A stretch of 64,000 nucleotides of DNA from Xanthobacteraceae bacterium (GCA_019635635.1 JAHBZB010000003.1:62001-126000), one strand, 5' to 3'; numbered from the stretch's first letter, positions 51,586-63,953 are shown. The notes: generated from the letters alone by a model not told the origin. Numbers and translations are program-made.

Positions 51586-52932
51586 TTACTGCGAGAGGTG
51601 AAGGCTGGCGAGCTGGCCACCGATCGCATTGAAGACCGACTCGAGTTCGCTGGCGCTATCGACGTCGAAATACATCGACGGGTCGGTCGCGCAATTGCGG
51701 AGCAGGGTTGCGTTCCCGTTGATCACGCGGATGGTGTAGATGCGAAAGCCGGCCGCTTTCGCGTTCGTGCAGGCAAGCGCGGTCCGCGTATCGATTGAGT
51801 TCTGGCTCGACGTCCAGCGGTTCTGCGTGTTGTCGCCGTCAGTGAGCAGAATAATGTACTTGCTCAAGTCCGGGGCGGGTGCGGCGGCCTGCGTTAGCGG
51901 ATCGCCTTGCGTCAGCGAATGCCAGGCCCAGGCGAGACCAATGGTGACGTTGGTGTTGCCGTTCGGCTGCATCGAGTCGATACGTGCCTTCAGATCGTCC
52001 CACACATAATTGAGCGGCATGATCTCGGTGAGGCTGTAGCTGCACTGGATCGCCGGGAATTTCGTCGCAGTCGTGGTGGGCGCAGTATCTAGCGCGTCGT
52101 GATCCTGATCGCGGTCTTCCACGCAACCGGTCCAGGTGTTGTGGTTTGCTGGCGTCCAGGTCGCCGTCACCCAGCTGCCGTTATGATCCTGGCAGTCGGT
52201 GCGATTGTTGTATTGAGACTTGGTGCAGACTTTCCGGCTCGTGCAGGAACTCTGCGTATTGTAGCTGCCGGATTTGTTGCAGGAGCCGTTCTCCGACTCC
52301 CAAATATCCCACCGCAGCCAGGTCGCATTGACGTTCGACGTCCCGACCTTGGTCTGGATGTGGAACGGGATGATCGACACCTTAACGTCGCCCGGATTTT
52401 TCGCGGCTTTCTGCAAAGTGTCGATGAGATTTTTCGCGGCCTTCTTCAGCTCGGTCATCTTGTTGTTCGAGGCCATCGAGCCGGTGTTATCCAGCGCCAG
52501 CGCGACCTCGAGCTTCTTGATGCCCCAGGTTACTTCGGCATGGGCACCGACCGGAAAATTCTGGATGCCAACAACGCCGGAGATCGACGGTTGATATTGG
52601 CCGGAGACGTCGAGAACCAGCTTGCCGGTGGCAGGTGTCTGAATTTTCAGGTCGCTCTGCTTCAGCGTCACGCTTACTTTGCCGAGGCTTGCCTGGAAAA
52701 TCTGCCAGCCCTGCGTATCGAGCTGCGCCTGCGAAAGCGGCATCAGCTTGGCGAGCGCGAGCGCGGTGGCATCGAGCGCCTTTTGCATCGAGGTCCGGTT
52801 TGAATTGGCCATCGAATAATCGACCGCCGCGCCGATGGCGCCGACAAGTGGCACCAATGCCAGCGCGAACAGGATCGCGGCATTGCCGTTGCGGCCTTCG
52901 CCGCCGGACCAGAAGCGCCGGAAAATGCCCAT
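51586..52932 (-). CDS. TadG/TadE-like Flp pilus-associated protein with VWA domain
   Basis: A 448-residue protein. The N-terminal GRNGNAAILFALALVPLVGAIGAAVDYS segment (seen as a transmembrane helix near residues 17-40) is the TadE-type anchor, and the rest is a VWA-like domain with the metal site LALDNTGSM (about residue 148). An internal Cys-rich insertion (about residues 220-270) resembles those of related proteins. Such proteins are usually encoded near the tad pilus cluster, but no other pilus gene is here. The start ATG at 52932 is the first in frame, and the gene ends at a bidirectional terminator. Confidence 0.87.
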   Translation of the reverse strand: MGIFRRFWSGGEGRNGNAAILFALALVPLVGAIGAAVDYSMANSNRTSMQKALDATALALAKLMPLSQAQLDTQGWQIFQASLGKVSVTLKQSDLKIQTPATGKLVLDVSGQYQPSISGVVGIQNFPVGAHAEVTWGIKKLEVALALDNTGSMASNNKMTELKKAAKNLIDTLQKAAKNPGDVKVSIIPFHIQTKVGTSNVNATWLRWDIWESENGSCNKSGSYNTQSSCTSRKVCTKSQYNNRTDCQDHNGSWVTATWTPANHNTWTGCVEDRDQDHDALDTAPTTTATKFPAIQCSYSLTEIMPLNYVWDDLKARIDSMQPNGNTNVTIGLAWAWHSLTQGDPLTQAAAPAPDLSKYIILLTDGDNTQNRWTSSQNSIDTRTALACTNAKAAGFRIYTIRVINGNATLLRNCATDPSMYFDVDSASELESVFNAIGGQLASLHLSQ

Positions 52933-53249
52933 GACGGACTCCGAGGTTTTCGCCGCGGACCGTGCGCCCGGAGTTTTAACCGAGTCTTGCGTCGACCCTA
53001 GAAACGCTGCTTTAGAGGCAGAAACGGGCCAAGCACACGTGGCGGCGGTTAATCAATTCTCACCACGATTGCTAAATCGCGGCCTATGACCTCTCGACTG
53101 GCCGGGAGCGGCCCCAAGGCGCATTCGAGCGACGGTCGCTGCGCAAGGCGGCATATCCGGAGGAATGCCGCAAAATCTGCACGAAATTCAGCGAATTTGC
53201 CTGCATGGGGGAGTTCCCAAAATTTGCCTCCTCGGATGCCAGGAGAGCG
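52933..53249. other. Intergenic region between the TadG-like gene and the clpS promoter
   Basis: About 320 bases with no credible gene. It contains the upstream region of the leftward TadG-like gene and leads into the clpS promoter. I see no further clear element. Confidence 0.5.
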
Positions 53250-53299
53250 TTGGCGCAGGCCACAGGCGCCTTATATTATGGGCTAGCCAGAATCTGGCT
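53250..53299 (+). promoter_or_regulatory. Promoter and start-site palindrome of clpS-clpA
   Basis: TTGGCG (53250-53255) and TATATT/TATTAT (53272-53279) form a promoter with a 16- or 18-base spacer. A perfect 15-base palindrome, AGCCAGA-A-TCTGGCT (53285-53299), lies at the predicted start of transcription and could be an operator or a 5'-end stem. Confidence 0.55.
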
Positions 53300-53407
53300 C
53301 TTTCAACCCATATCCTTCCGGCGTAATCGATGGCCGGGCAGATGTTCTGGAAATGCGAAGTCGTGACGGGTATTTTTCATAGTCTGGGTTCCGGCATTTC
53401 TCCGCGT

Positions 53408-53749
53408 ATGGCGAAGGGAGTCGACGACCGCCGCAATAGCGGCCGGGATGATGGAACAGGCACGGCCGTCATTACGCGCACCAAGCCGCAGACCAAGCGG
53501 CCGAACCTCTACCGGGTGCTTTTGCTCAATGACGACTACACGCCGATGGAATTCGTAGTTCACGTGCTCGAGCGCTTCTTCAACAAACAGCGCGAGGACG
53601 CGACCCGGATCATGCTTCACGTTCACCAGAACGGGGTCGGCGAATGCGGGATTTTTACTTACGAGGTCGCCGAAACCAAAGTGACGCAAGTCATGGATTT
53701 CGCCCGCAAGCACCAGCATCCGCTTCAGTGCGTGATGGAAAAGAAATAA
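53408..53749 (+). CDS. clpS: ATP-dependent Clp protease adaptor ClpS
   Basis: A 113-residue adaptor that delivers N-end-rule substrates to ClpAP. The core begins with [19 protein letters not shown] and contains [22 protein letters not shown], which forms the N-degron pocket with the conserved Asp residues, then ends in [15 protein letters not shown]. The start is taken as ATG 53408; an ATG at 53330 in the same frame would add 26 residues of low similarity. clpA follows at 179 bases in the same direction, the standard order. Confidence 0.94.
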   Translation: MAKGVDDRRNSGRDDGTGTAVITRTKPQTKRPNLYRVLLLNDDYTPMEFVVHVLERFFNKQREDATRIMLHVHQNGVGECGIFTYEVAETKVTQVMDFARKHQHPLQCVMEKK

Positions 53750-53928
53750 GCGCAAAGAAACAGGCGCGCGCTCGTTCACGCAGGGCCGCCGCAGCCGGCG
53801 GAAAACCGCCCCGATCTTGGGCTATTGTAACCCAGCTTGCGCGACCTAGATAGTGGACATCCCGCCCAAGCACCGGCAGACTTTCAGCAATCAGGAACCG
53901 GTGAATCACCCGGAACATTAAGGACCCG

Positions 53929-56322
<2,394 letters not shown>

Positions 56323-56348
56323 CGCCTTACGGCAATCCTGAAATGCAC

Positions 56349-56375
56349 ACGGCGCGCTTGTGACAGGCGCGCCGT
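56349..56375 (+). terminator. Hairpin after clpA
   Basis: ACGGCGCGC (56349-56357) and GCGCGCCGT (56367-56375) form a perfect 9-bp stem, followed by TCTGT. The weak T run makes it a moderate terminator candidate. Confidence 0.6.
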
Positions 56376-56419
56376 TCTGTATGGTCGCGGCGCAATTGTA
56401 ACGCCCCGCGATTTTTCCC

Positions 56420-57172
56420 GTGACCGAGCAAGTACAAAACGGCGCACTGCCCGCCGACGCGCCTGAAGAAAGCGCGCGCGTCTGGTTCTGGCGCGGCGCG
56501 AAAGCAGGGCTGCTTTCGGTTCAGGGAATCGTGCTGTTCGCGGGCTTCATCGGCTTCGGCGGGCTGATCCGCGACATCGGCTTTCCGCTTGGAGCGGCGC
56601 TGCTATCGACGGTGATCGTCTGGGCGCTGCCGGCGCAGCTTCTTATTGTCGGCGGCTTTGCGGCGGGAAGCCCCGCGCCGGTGATCGCACTCGCGGTCGG
56701 GCTTTCCTCGGTGCGTTTCTTTCCGATCGTCGCCTCGATCATGCCGATGATCCGGGGCAGGAGCGGGCTCGGCACGCAACTCTTCGCCTCGCATTTCGTC
56801 GCGGTGAGCGCGTGGGTCGAGAGCATCCGGCTCGTGCCGCCGCTACCGGCCTATGCGAGGATGCCGTTCTTCCTCGGGCTGTCGAATTATTTTCTATGGG
56901 GCAGCGTCATCATGACGGTGGTCGGCTATCTGCTGGCCGGGACATTGCCGCATGCGCTTGCGAATGGCCTCGTGTTTCTCACGCCGATCTCATTCCTGTT
57001 GCAGTTGATCCGCAATGCGCGCGATCTTATCGATCGCTGCGCGCTGATTTTCGGGCTCGCGCTGACGCCGGTGGTCGCGCAATTCGGTGGCTCGCTCGAC
57101 CTGTTATGGATCGGCGCAATCGCGGGCGGAGCTGCTTACGCAGTCGACAGATGGAAGAGGGCGCGCGCATGA
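56420..57172 (+). CDS. AzlC-family branched-chain amino acid exporter, large subunit
   Basis: A 250-residue inner-membrane protein with about seven helices of the AzlC family. The PLGAALLSTVIVWALPAQLL, GLSSVRFFPIVASIMP and VSAWVES regions match. AzlC and AzlD form an exporter of branched-chain amino acids or analogues. The start is GTG 56420, and its stop overlaps the AzlD start by 4 bases (ATGA). Substrate by family only. Confidence 0.9.
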   Translation: MTEQVQNGALPADAPEESARVWFWRGAKAGLLSVQGIVLFAGFIGFGGLIRDIGFPLGAALLSTVIVWALPAQLLIVGGFAAGSPAPVIALAVGLSSVRFFPIVASIMPMIRGRSGLGTQLFASHFVAVSAWVESIRLVPPLPAYARMPFFLGLSNYFLWGSVIMTVVGYLLAGTLPHALANGLVFLTPISFLLQLIRNARDLIDRCALIFGLALTPVVAQFGGSLDLLWIGAIAGGAAYAVDRWKRARA

Positions 57173-57513
57173 GCCTCTCCGATCCGATGTTCTACGCCTA
57201 TCTCCTGGTGCTGGTCGCGGGGTTCCTGCCGACGGACGTATTCCGCTTCGCGGCCGTCCTGTTCTCGCGTCGGCTCGACGAGGACAGCGAAGTGCTGATC
57301 CTGGTGCGTGCAATCGCGACCGCGTTGCTCGCGGGCGTGATCGCGCGGCTGGTGCTGTTTCCGACCGGCGATCTCGCGGGCGTGCCATTGTGGATCCGGC
57401 TCGCGTCCATCGCAGCGGGCGTGGCTGGCTACTTCCTGATCAAGCGCTCGGTGCTTGCCGGCGTGATCGCGGGCGAGATCGTGATCGTCGGCGGCGCGGT
57501 GTTATTCCGCTAA
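57169..57513 (+). CDS. AzlD-family small subunit
   Basis: A 114-residue protein with four membrane helices, the partner of AzlC. It starts on the ATGA that ends AzlC, and features such as FLPTDVFRFAAVLFSRR and the helix ARLVLFPTGDLAG are in line with the family. Its stop overlaps the HIT gene on the opposite strand by 12 bases, an unusual tail overlap. Confidence 0.88.
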   Translation: MSLSDPMFYAYLLVLVAGFLPTDVFRFAAVLFSRRLDEDSEVLILVRAIATALLAGVIARLVLFPTGDLAGVPLWIRLASIAAGVAGYFLIKRSVLAGVIAGEIVIVGGAVLFR

Positions 57514-57927
57514 GGCTGCCTTCAAGAGCTTCGCGTGCTCGGCCAGCACTTCGGGTTTTTCCATCGCGCTCGCAGGCGGCTTCATCGGCACGTCCTTGTG
57601 ACGCGGTATGATGTGGACGTGCAGGTGAAACACCACCTGGCCGCCCGCGGCTTCGTTGAACTGCTGCATGGTCACGCCGTCGGCGTCGAATGCTTTTTTG
57701 CCGGCGATCGCGATTTTTTTCGCGGTCTTGATGACGTGCGAAAGCGAATCCGCATCCACGTCGAGGAGGTTGCGGGCGGGCTTCTTCGGAATGATCAGCG
57801 TGTGGCCGGGTGCACGCGGCATGATGTCGAGGAAGGCGAGCGTGTGTTCGTCCTCATAGACTTTGTGCGCGGGCAGCTCGCCGCGCAGGATTTTCGCGAA
57901 GATATTGTTGGTGTCGTATTCGGCCAT
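57502..57927 (-). CDS. HIT-family nucleotide hydrolase
   Basis: A 141-residue HIT protein with the HxHxHxx motif in FHLHVHIIPRH near residue 103 and the usual N-terminal domain starting at NNIFAKILRGELPAHKVYED. The family hydrolyses AMP-NH2, AMP-lysine-like or dinucleotide substrates; the specific one is unknown. The ATG at 57927 is the natural family start. Its stop overlaps the azlD stop region by 12 bases. Confidence 0.94.
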   Translation of the reverse strand: MAEYDTNNIFAKILRGELPAHKVYEDEHTLAFLDIMPRAPGHTLIIPKKPARNLLDVDADSLSHVIKTAKKIAIAGKKAFDADGVTMQQFNEAAGGQVVFHLHVHIIPRHKDVPMKPPASAMEKPEVLAEHAKLLKAALAE

Positions 57928-57963
57928 GATTTTCAGTCTCTCTGAACTCGGTTCTGCAATAGC

Positions 57964-59223
57964 CTAAGTCGCGGTGCGTTTATAGGGGACGGCTTCCGCA
58001 AGCTGCTCGCGCTCGGCCTCGACATATTCGCGTTCGCGTTCGAGATAGTCGTCGATGGCGCGGCGCAACGCGGGGTTTGCGATGTAATGCGCGGAGTGAG
58101 TCAGGACCGGCACATAGCCGCGCAGTAATTTATGCTCGCCCTGCGCACCGGCCTCGACCGATTGCAGGCCGCGTTCGATCGCGTATTCGATGGCCTGATA
58201 GTAACAGACCTCGAAATGCAGGAAGGGATGATGTTCGATCGCACCCCAGTTGCGGCCGTAAATCGTGCGGCTCCCGAGCAGGTTCAGCGCGCCTGCGATG
58301 TATTCGCCGTTTCTCTTCGCCATGACGAGCAGGATTTTATCCGCGAGCTTCTCGTTCATCAGCGAGAAGAATTCGCGCGTCAGATAAGGCCGGCCCCATT
58401 TGCGCGAGCCGGTGTCCATGTAGAACTCGAAAAACGAGTCCCATACGGACTCGGTGAGGTCGCTTCCCGTGAGACGGACGATTTCGATGCCGCTTGCCTG
58501 CGCCTCGCGCCGCTCGCGGCGAATGGTTTTGCGCTTGCTCGAGGAGAGTGCTGCGAGAAAATCGTCGAAGGTCTTGTAGCCGCGGTTGTGCCAATGGAAT
58601 TGCCGGTCGGTACGCGCGAGCATTCCGGCTTGGATCAGAAAATCCCACTCGCTTTTCTGCGCGAAAGTGACGTGAACCGAAGACGCTTTGCGCATTTTAC
58701 AAAGCTCGACCATGCCGGCGACCAGCGCGTTGCGTGCGGCTTCGGCATGCGGGCTTGCTTTCACGAGCAGGCGAGGGCCGGTGACGGGCGTGAAGGGAAT
58801 GGCGACCTGCAGCTTCGGATAATAATTTCCGCCCGCGCGCTCGTAGGCGTCGGCCCAGCCGTGATCGAAAACATATTCGCCCTGGCTGTGCGCCTTCAGG
58901 TAGCAGGGCGCGACCGCGAAGATTTCCCCGTTTTCGTCTTCGACGACGAGGTGCTGTGGCAGCCAGCCCGTTCTGCCGCCGACCGATTTCGAGGTTTCGA
59001 GCGCGGCCAAAAAGGCATGTGAAACGAATGGGTTATCGGGGTCGGCAAATTCGTCTTCAAGTTTTGATTCAAGAACTTGAGAAAATGATTCCGGTACTTC
59101 GCATTTCGATTCCGCAAGCGCGCGGAATCCCTTGGCGCAGGAATCCCAATCGCGCTCGTCGATCGCAGGGATCGACGGCTCGACACGGACCTGAAATTTC
59201 GGGGATTGGCTCATTCCGGCCAT
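57964..59223 (-). CDS. FemAB-like / COG3146-type GNAT protein
   Basis: A 419-residue protein of the peptidoglycan-biosynthesis/FemAB-like acyltransferase group. Evidence is the NPFVSHAFLAALE opening, GRTGWLPQHLVVEDE, DHGWADAYERAGGNYYPKLQVAIPFTP and the late EAGAQGEHKLLRGYVP motif. An insert of about 33 residues (KGFRALAESKC...EDEFADP) lies between WDSCA and DNPF and is coded by lower-GC DNA with an inverted repeat (59108-59129). The start is taken as ATG 59223; ATG 59214 is also possible. The natural substrate is unknown. Confidence 0.87.
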   Translation of the reverse strand: MAGMSQSPKFQVRVEPSIPAIDERDWDSCAKGFRALAESKCEVPESFSQVLESKLEDEFADPDNPFVSHAFLAALETSKSVGGRTGWLPQHLVVEDENGEIFAVAPCYLKAHSQGEYVFDHGWADAYERAGGNYYPKLQVAIPFTPVTGPRLLVKASPHAEAARNALVAGMVELCKMRKASSVHVTFAQKSEWDFLIQAGMLARTDRQFHWHNRGYKTFDDFLAALSSSKRKTIRRERREAQASGIEIVRLTGSDLTESVWDSFFEFYMDTGSRKWGRPYLTREFFSLMNEKLADKILLVMAKRNGEYIAGALNLLGSRTIYGRNWGAIEHHPFLHFEVCYYQAIEYAIERGLQSVEAGAQGEHKLLRGYVPVLTHSAHYIANPALRRAIDDYLEREREYVEAEREQLAEAVPYKRTAT

Positions 59224-59329
59224 TGTCGCCGATCTCTGCGGCGGCTCAAGGGCTAGTAGTCCGATTTTTACATTCACGGGAAGCGCGAACTGCGAGCGTG
59301 CATGAATGTCAGATCTGCTCCACGAGAAA

Positions 59330-60067
59330 CTACGGTCTGATATGCTCGAAAATGATCTGGTCGACCCACCCGGCGATGCGCGCTCGCTCGCGCTCGAGCC
59401 GCACGGTCCAGCTCAACAGCGGCAGGCCGAACAGCCGCCGCGCGACCAAAGGTGCCGCCGCGGGCATGTCGAACTGCGCATAGGCGACGAAATGCGGACG
59501 GCTCCATGGCAGATGCAGAAGTTGCGCAAGATAGCGCTTCCGCCAGAAGCTCAGAAAATTCCAAGACGGATGAAGATACCAGCGCTCCGCGACGATGCCG
59601 CGCGTGAGATGCGGCGCCTGCTTTCGCAGCGCCGCGACGAGATTGGGATCGAACGACATCACTGCGGCCGGGCCCTCATAGCCTGCAAGCTGTGCGACGA
59701 CCTTGCCGACGAGTGATTTATCGCCGTTCCAGTCGCTCTTCAATTCGAGAACGAGCGGCACCTTGCCCGCGACGAGTTGCAGAAGATTGGCGAGGGTAGG
59801 GATCGTGTCGTCCGAGCCGTTCAGCCTGATCGATTTCAATTCTGCTGCCGTGCGCTCGTTGAACTTTCCGGCTTCCGCCGTCAGCCGATCGAGTGTGCTA
59901 TCGTGGAAGACAAAGACTTCACCATCCGTCGAGAGTTGCAGATCGACTTCGATCGCGTAATTCGCCTCGACCGCGGCGCGTGCCGCCGATAGCGAATTTT
60001 CGATAATGCCGTTCCCGTGCAGCCCGCGATGGGCGACCGGACGCGCCGTCAACCAGGCAGGTGCCAT
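59330..60067 (-). CDS. Glycerophosphodiester phosphodiesterase
   Basis: A 245-residue cytoplasmic enzyme cleaving glycerophosphodiesters to glycerol-3-phosphate and an alcohol. The metal-site pattern is complete: AHRGLHGN near residue 13, then EVDLQLSTDGEVFVFHD with the Glu and Asp, and LVLELKSDW and later SWTV as usual. Without a signal peptide it resembles UgpQ more than GlpQ. The start ATG at 60067 abuts the stop of the RidA-like gene, which is upstream of it in the same leftward operon. Confidence 0.92.
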   Translation of the reverse strand: MAPAWLTARPVAHRGLHGNGIIENSLSAARAAVEANYAIEVDLQLSTDGEVFVFHDSTLDRLTAEAGKFNERTAAELKSIRLNGSDDTIPTLANLLQLVAGKVPLVLELKSDWNGDKSLVGKVVAQLAGYEGPAAVMSFDPNLVAALRKQAPHLTRGIVAERWYLHPSWNFLSFWRKRYLAQLLHLPWSRPHFVAYAQFDMPAAAPLVARRLFGLPLLSWTVRLERERARIAGWVDQIIFEHIRP

Positions 60068-60532
60068 TCAGGAAATCTCGAACATGGCTTCGACTTCCAC
60101 CGGCGCGTCGAGCGGAAGTTGCGCAACGCCGATCGCGTAGCGGGCATGCTTCCCCGCATCGCCGAGCGCTTCCACCAAAAGATCGGACGCGCCATTGATG
60201 ACCTGCGGTACTGCCTGATAGTCCGGCACGGCGTTCACGAAACCGCCGAGGCGGATGCAGCGCTTGATCCGTGCAAGATCGCCGAGCGCCGCCTTGGCCT
60301 GCGCCAGAATGTTGATCGCGCAGAGACGCGCGGCTTCCTTGCCCTGCGCTTCCGTTACTTCAGCGCCGAGTTTGCCTTTGACCGCGATACCGTTTTGGCC
60401 GATGGGCAACTGGCCAGAAATCACCAACAGGTTTCCCGCGACGACCGCGCCGACGTAGTTCGCGACCGGGGCGGCGGGTTTTGGCAGGTCAATGCCGAGC
60501 TTTTGCAATCGCAGTTCGATTTCGCTAGCCAT
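60068..60532 (-). CDS. RidA/YjgF-family protein
   Basis: A 154-residue protein of the Rid family, which hydrolyses reactive enamines and imines released by PLP enzymes. Conserved pieces include GNLLVISGQLP near residue 32, INILAQAKAALGDL, and the C-terminal RYAIGVAQLPLDAPVEVEAMFEI region containing the usual arginine. It is slightly longer than RidA itself, so it is probably an Rid subfamily member rather than the archetypal type. The ATG at 60532 is chosen since the family starts there. It forms an operon with the GDPD gene. Confidence 0.9.
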   Translation of the reverse strand: MASEIELRLQKLGIDLPKPAAPVANYVGAVVAGNLLVISGQLPIGQNGIAVKGKLGAEVTEAQGKEAARLCAINILAQAKAALGDLARIKRCIRLGGFVNAVPDYQAVPQVINGASDLLVEALGDAGKHARYAIGVAQLPLDAPVEVEAMFEIS

Positions 60533-60546
60533 TGTGCTGTTCCCGT

Positions 60547-60586
60547 GATCCGCCTCGATCTTAACTTGTCTTAGTTTTGGCGGATC
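60547..60586. promoter_or_regulatory. Inverted repeat in the ridA/eipB divergent promoter region
   Basis: GATCCGCC (60547-60554) and GGCGGATC (60579-60586) are exact inverted repeats around 24 AT-rich bases. They lie between the divergent RidA-like and EipB genes. The half-sites lie 32 bp apart (about three turns) and could flank overlapping promoters; no regulator is known. Confidence 0.35.
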
Positions 60587-60621
60587 GTCCTGCAAGGTGC
60601 AAGCGCCGCCCGGAGAATTGA

Positions 60622-61446
60622 ATGCTTCGTCGAATTCCTGCTTTCGCCTTGTTGCTCGCGTTTTTCTCGACCTCGGGTTTCGCAATGCCGCTCGTGCCGC
60701 ATCGCGCGATTTACGATCTTTCCCTCGATGCCGAAAAGCCGGGGACGCAGGTCGACAAGGCGCGCGGGCGGATCGCTTTCCAGCTCACCGGCAACGCCTG
60801 CGAGGGCTATGCGATTACGCTTCGGCAGGTGACCGCGCTCGATACCGGCGAAGGGCAGGAGACGATCAGCGATCTTCGGAGCGAAAGCTGGGAAAGCGGA
60901 AATTCGGCGAGCTACCGCTTTAAGACACAGAATTTCGTCAATCGCGAAGCGCGCGAGGACGTTGTCGGTACGGTTATGCGGCAGAAGAACGATAGCATCG
61001 CAGTACGTGTGACGAAGCCGAAGGCTGCGAGTTTCGTTCTCCACGGCAAGATTCTCATGCCGACCGAGCATACCCGCACCTTGCTCGCCGCTGCCGCGCG
61101 CGGTGAAAAGCTGGTATCGGCGAACATCTATGATGGCGCGCCGGACGGCCGCAAAATCTACGAGACGCTGACCGTGATCGGCGAGGCAATCTTGCCGGGC
61201 GAGAACGAACAGCCGCTTTCGGCTGCGCTCAAAGGTCTGAAACGCTATCCGGTGGTCACGAGCTATTTCGAAATGGGAGCGGCAGACCGCCTGCCGGCCT
61301 ATACGCTTGCGTTCGATCTCTACGAGAATGGGATTTCGAGCGCGTTGCGGCTGAACTACGGAAACTTCGCGCTCAAGGGCAAACTACGGAGCGTCGAGCT
61401 GTTGCCGCAGAAGCCCTGCAATCCGCCCGCGCCAGCGAAGCGCTAA
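60622..61446 (+). CDS. EipB-family periplasmic cell-envelope protein (DUF1849)
   Basis: A 274-residue secreted protein of the EipB/DUF1849 family. A signal peptide (about residues 1-21) is followed by a beta-spiral domain with the LVPHRAIYDLSL opening. The conserved disulfide-forming cysteines are visible as Cys60 (NACEGY) and Cys266 (QKPCNPP). In Brucella, EipB is needed for envelope integrity. It is divergent from the RidA-like gene and ends 4 bases inside the DUF3572 gene on the other strand. Confidence 0.9.
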   Translation: MLRRIPAFALLLAFFSTSGFAMPLVPHRAIYDLSLDAEKPGTQVDKARGRIAFQLTGNACEGYAITLRQVTALDTGEGQETISDLRSESWESGNSASYRFKTQNFVNREAREDVVGTVMRQKNDSIAVRVTKPKAASFVLHGKILMPTEHTRTLLAAAARGEKLVSANIYDGAPDGRKIYETLTVIGEAILPGENEQPLSAALKGLKRYPVVTSYFEMGAADRLPAYTLAFDLYENGISSALRLNYGNFALKGKLRSVELLPQKPCNPPAPAKR

Positions 61447-61745
61447 AGCACCACCGGGGGCGAGAGCAGGTCGCGCGCGGCGCGCACCCGCACGGGGTCG
61501 AGGTTCATCTCCCCGGCGAAGGCGACCAGATCCGTTTCGTTCGCGAGCAGATAGTCGAGCAGTGCGGGCAGGAACGAGGGTTCGCGCGCGGCGGCGCGGA
61601 CGTTTTCCGGGCCGAGGCCGGTAACTGCCAGAAACCGCCCGATCCGTTCGGGATCCGCTGCGAGCCAGCTTAAGCCCGCGATGCCGATCGCCTCGGCTTC
61701 CGGTTTCGTTAAGGACGATTTTCCGCGCGAAATAGGCATTTCCAC
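61443..61745 (-). CDS. DUF3572 protein
   Basis: A 100-residue helical protein of the DUF3572 family, with the AIGIAGLSWLAADPERIGRFL block and the LLDYLLANETDLVAFAGE block. It is regularly found beside divK-pleD in Hyphomicrobiales, as here, but its function is unknown. The start is ATG 61745 or, two codons later, ATG 61739. It overlaps the eipB stop by 4 bases. Confidence 0.85.
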   Translation of the reverse strand: MEMPISRGKSSLTKPEAEAIGIAGLSWLAADPERIGRFLAVTGLGPENVRAAAREPSFLPALLDYLLANETDLVAFAGEMNLDPVRVRAARDLLSPPVVL

Positions 61746-61958
61746 TTCCGTAATGTTTGTCTTTTACGGTTCTAACAGGATGCCGGAAGAAGCATCCCGA
61801 TGTCGAACGGTGCCGAAAGCCTGACCTTTTGGCCTCCGGGCGGCGTTTATCGAGTTTGCCGGCAGTTTGCGCGATCATCGAACATCGGCAGGCGATTCGG
61901 GGACGTAAATTTTCGAGCGCACCGGGACGGCGCGCTTCGTGGACGGGGAAGTGACGGG

Positions 61959-62327
61959 ATGGCGAAGACTGTCCTGATCGTGGAAGACAACGAGCTCAAC
62001 ATGAAGCTCTTCCACGATCTCCTTGAGGCGCACGGCTACCAGACCATCGAGACCCGTAACGGGATCGAGGCGCTGGATCTTGCGCGCAAGCACAAGCCCG
62101 ACCTGATCATCATGGATATCCAGCTTCCGGAAGTCTCGGGCCTCGAGGTCACGAAGTGGCTGAAAGAGGACGAGGAGCTTCGCTCGATCCCGGTAGTCGC
62201 GGTCACTGCTTTCGCGATGAAGGGCGACGAGGAGCGCATCCGCGAGGGCGGCTGCGAAGCCTATCTTTCGAAGCCGATCTCCGTTTCCAAATTTCTTGAA
62301 ACCGTGCGCCATTTCGCGAAGGATTGA
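61959..62327 (+). CDS. divK: Single-domain response regulator DivK
   Basis: A 122-residue response regulator. The phosphoacceptor is Asp53 ([10 protein letters not shown]), with the acidic pocket VEDNE at residues 8-12 and the conserved Lys in LSKPISV. In Caulobacter it is phosphorylated by DivJ and dephosphorylated by PleC, and it controls the CtrA pathway through DivL and CckA. It precedes pleD by 6 bases in one operon. The ATG at 61959 is the family start; longer in-frame starts are rejected. Confidence 0.95.
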   Translation: MAKTVLIVEDNELNMKLFHDLLEAHGYQTIETRNGIEALDLARKHKPDLIIMDIQLPEVSGLEVTKWLKEDEELRSIPVVAVTAFAMKGDEERIREGGCEAYLSKPISVSKFLETVRHFAKD

Positions 62328-62333
62328 GCCGAA

Positions 62334-63707
<1,374 letters not shown>

Positions 63708-63904
63708 ACGTCATCAGGCTGTTCCATGCTTAACGGGGTTGCCCGGTAAGGTTATCCTTTTACGTAACCGCCCGATTCGCTGCCCAAGCCTTTGATTCGT
63801 CATTGCCTTTGGCGGGCGCTCCGCTACGTTCAATCTAGGTTTTTACTTCCAGCTAACCCTACGGAATGCTCAGGTCCGCCGCATCTCCTGGGTCCGTGGG
63901 GTTC
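63708..63904. other. Noncoding region after pleD
   Basis: No gene recognised on either strand. It leads into the hairpin at 63905-63953. A GGTTATCC...GTAACC-like short repeat near 63752-63771 is visible, but no promoter or terminator could be assigned. Confidence 0.4.
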
Positions 63905-63953
63905 GGCCGGCAGGTGCGAGATGAGAGGCCTCCTCTTTCTTTGCCTGCCGGCC
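63905..63953 (+). ncRNA. Candidate structured RNA after pleD
   Basis: GGCCGGCAGG (63905-63914) and CCTGCCGGCC (63944-63953) form a perfect 10-bp stem with a 29-base loop. The loop contains GAGAGGCCTCCTC and a pyrimidine run TTTCTTT, resembling the exposed CCTCCTC anti-Shine-Dalgarno motifs of some alphaproteobacterial sRNAs. It could also be the leader of a gene beyond the window edge. No promoter or terminator is seen. Confidence 0.35.
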
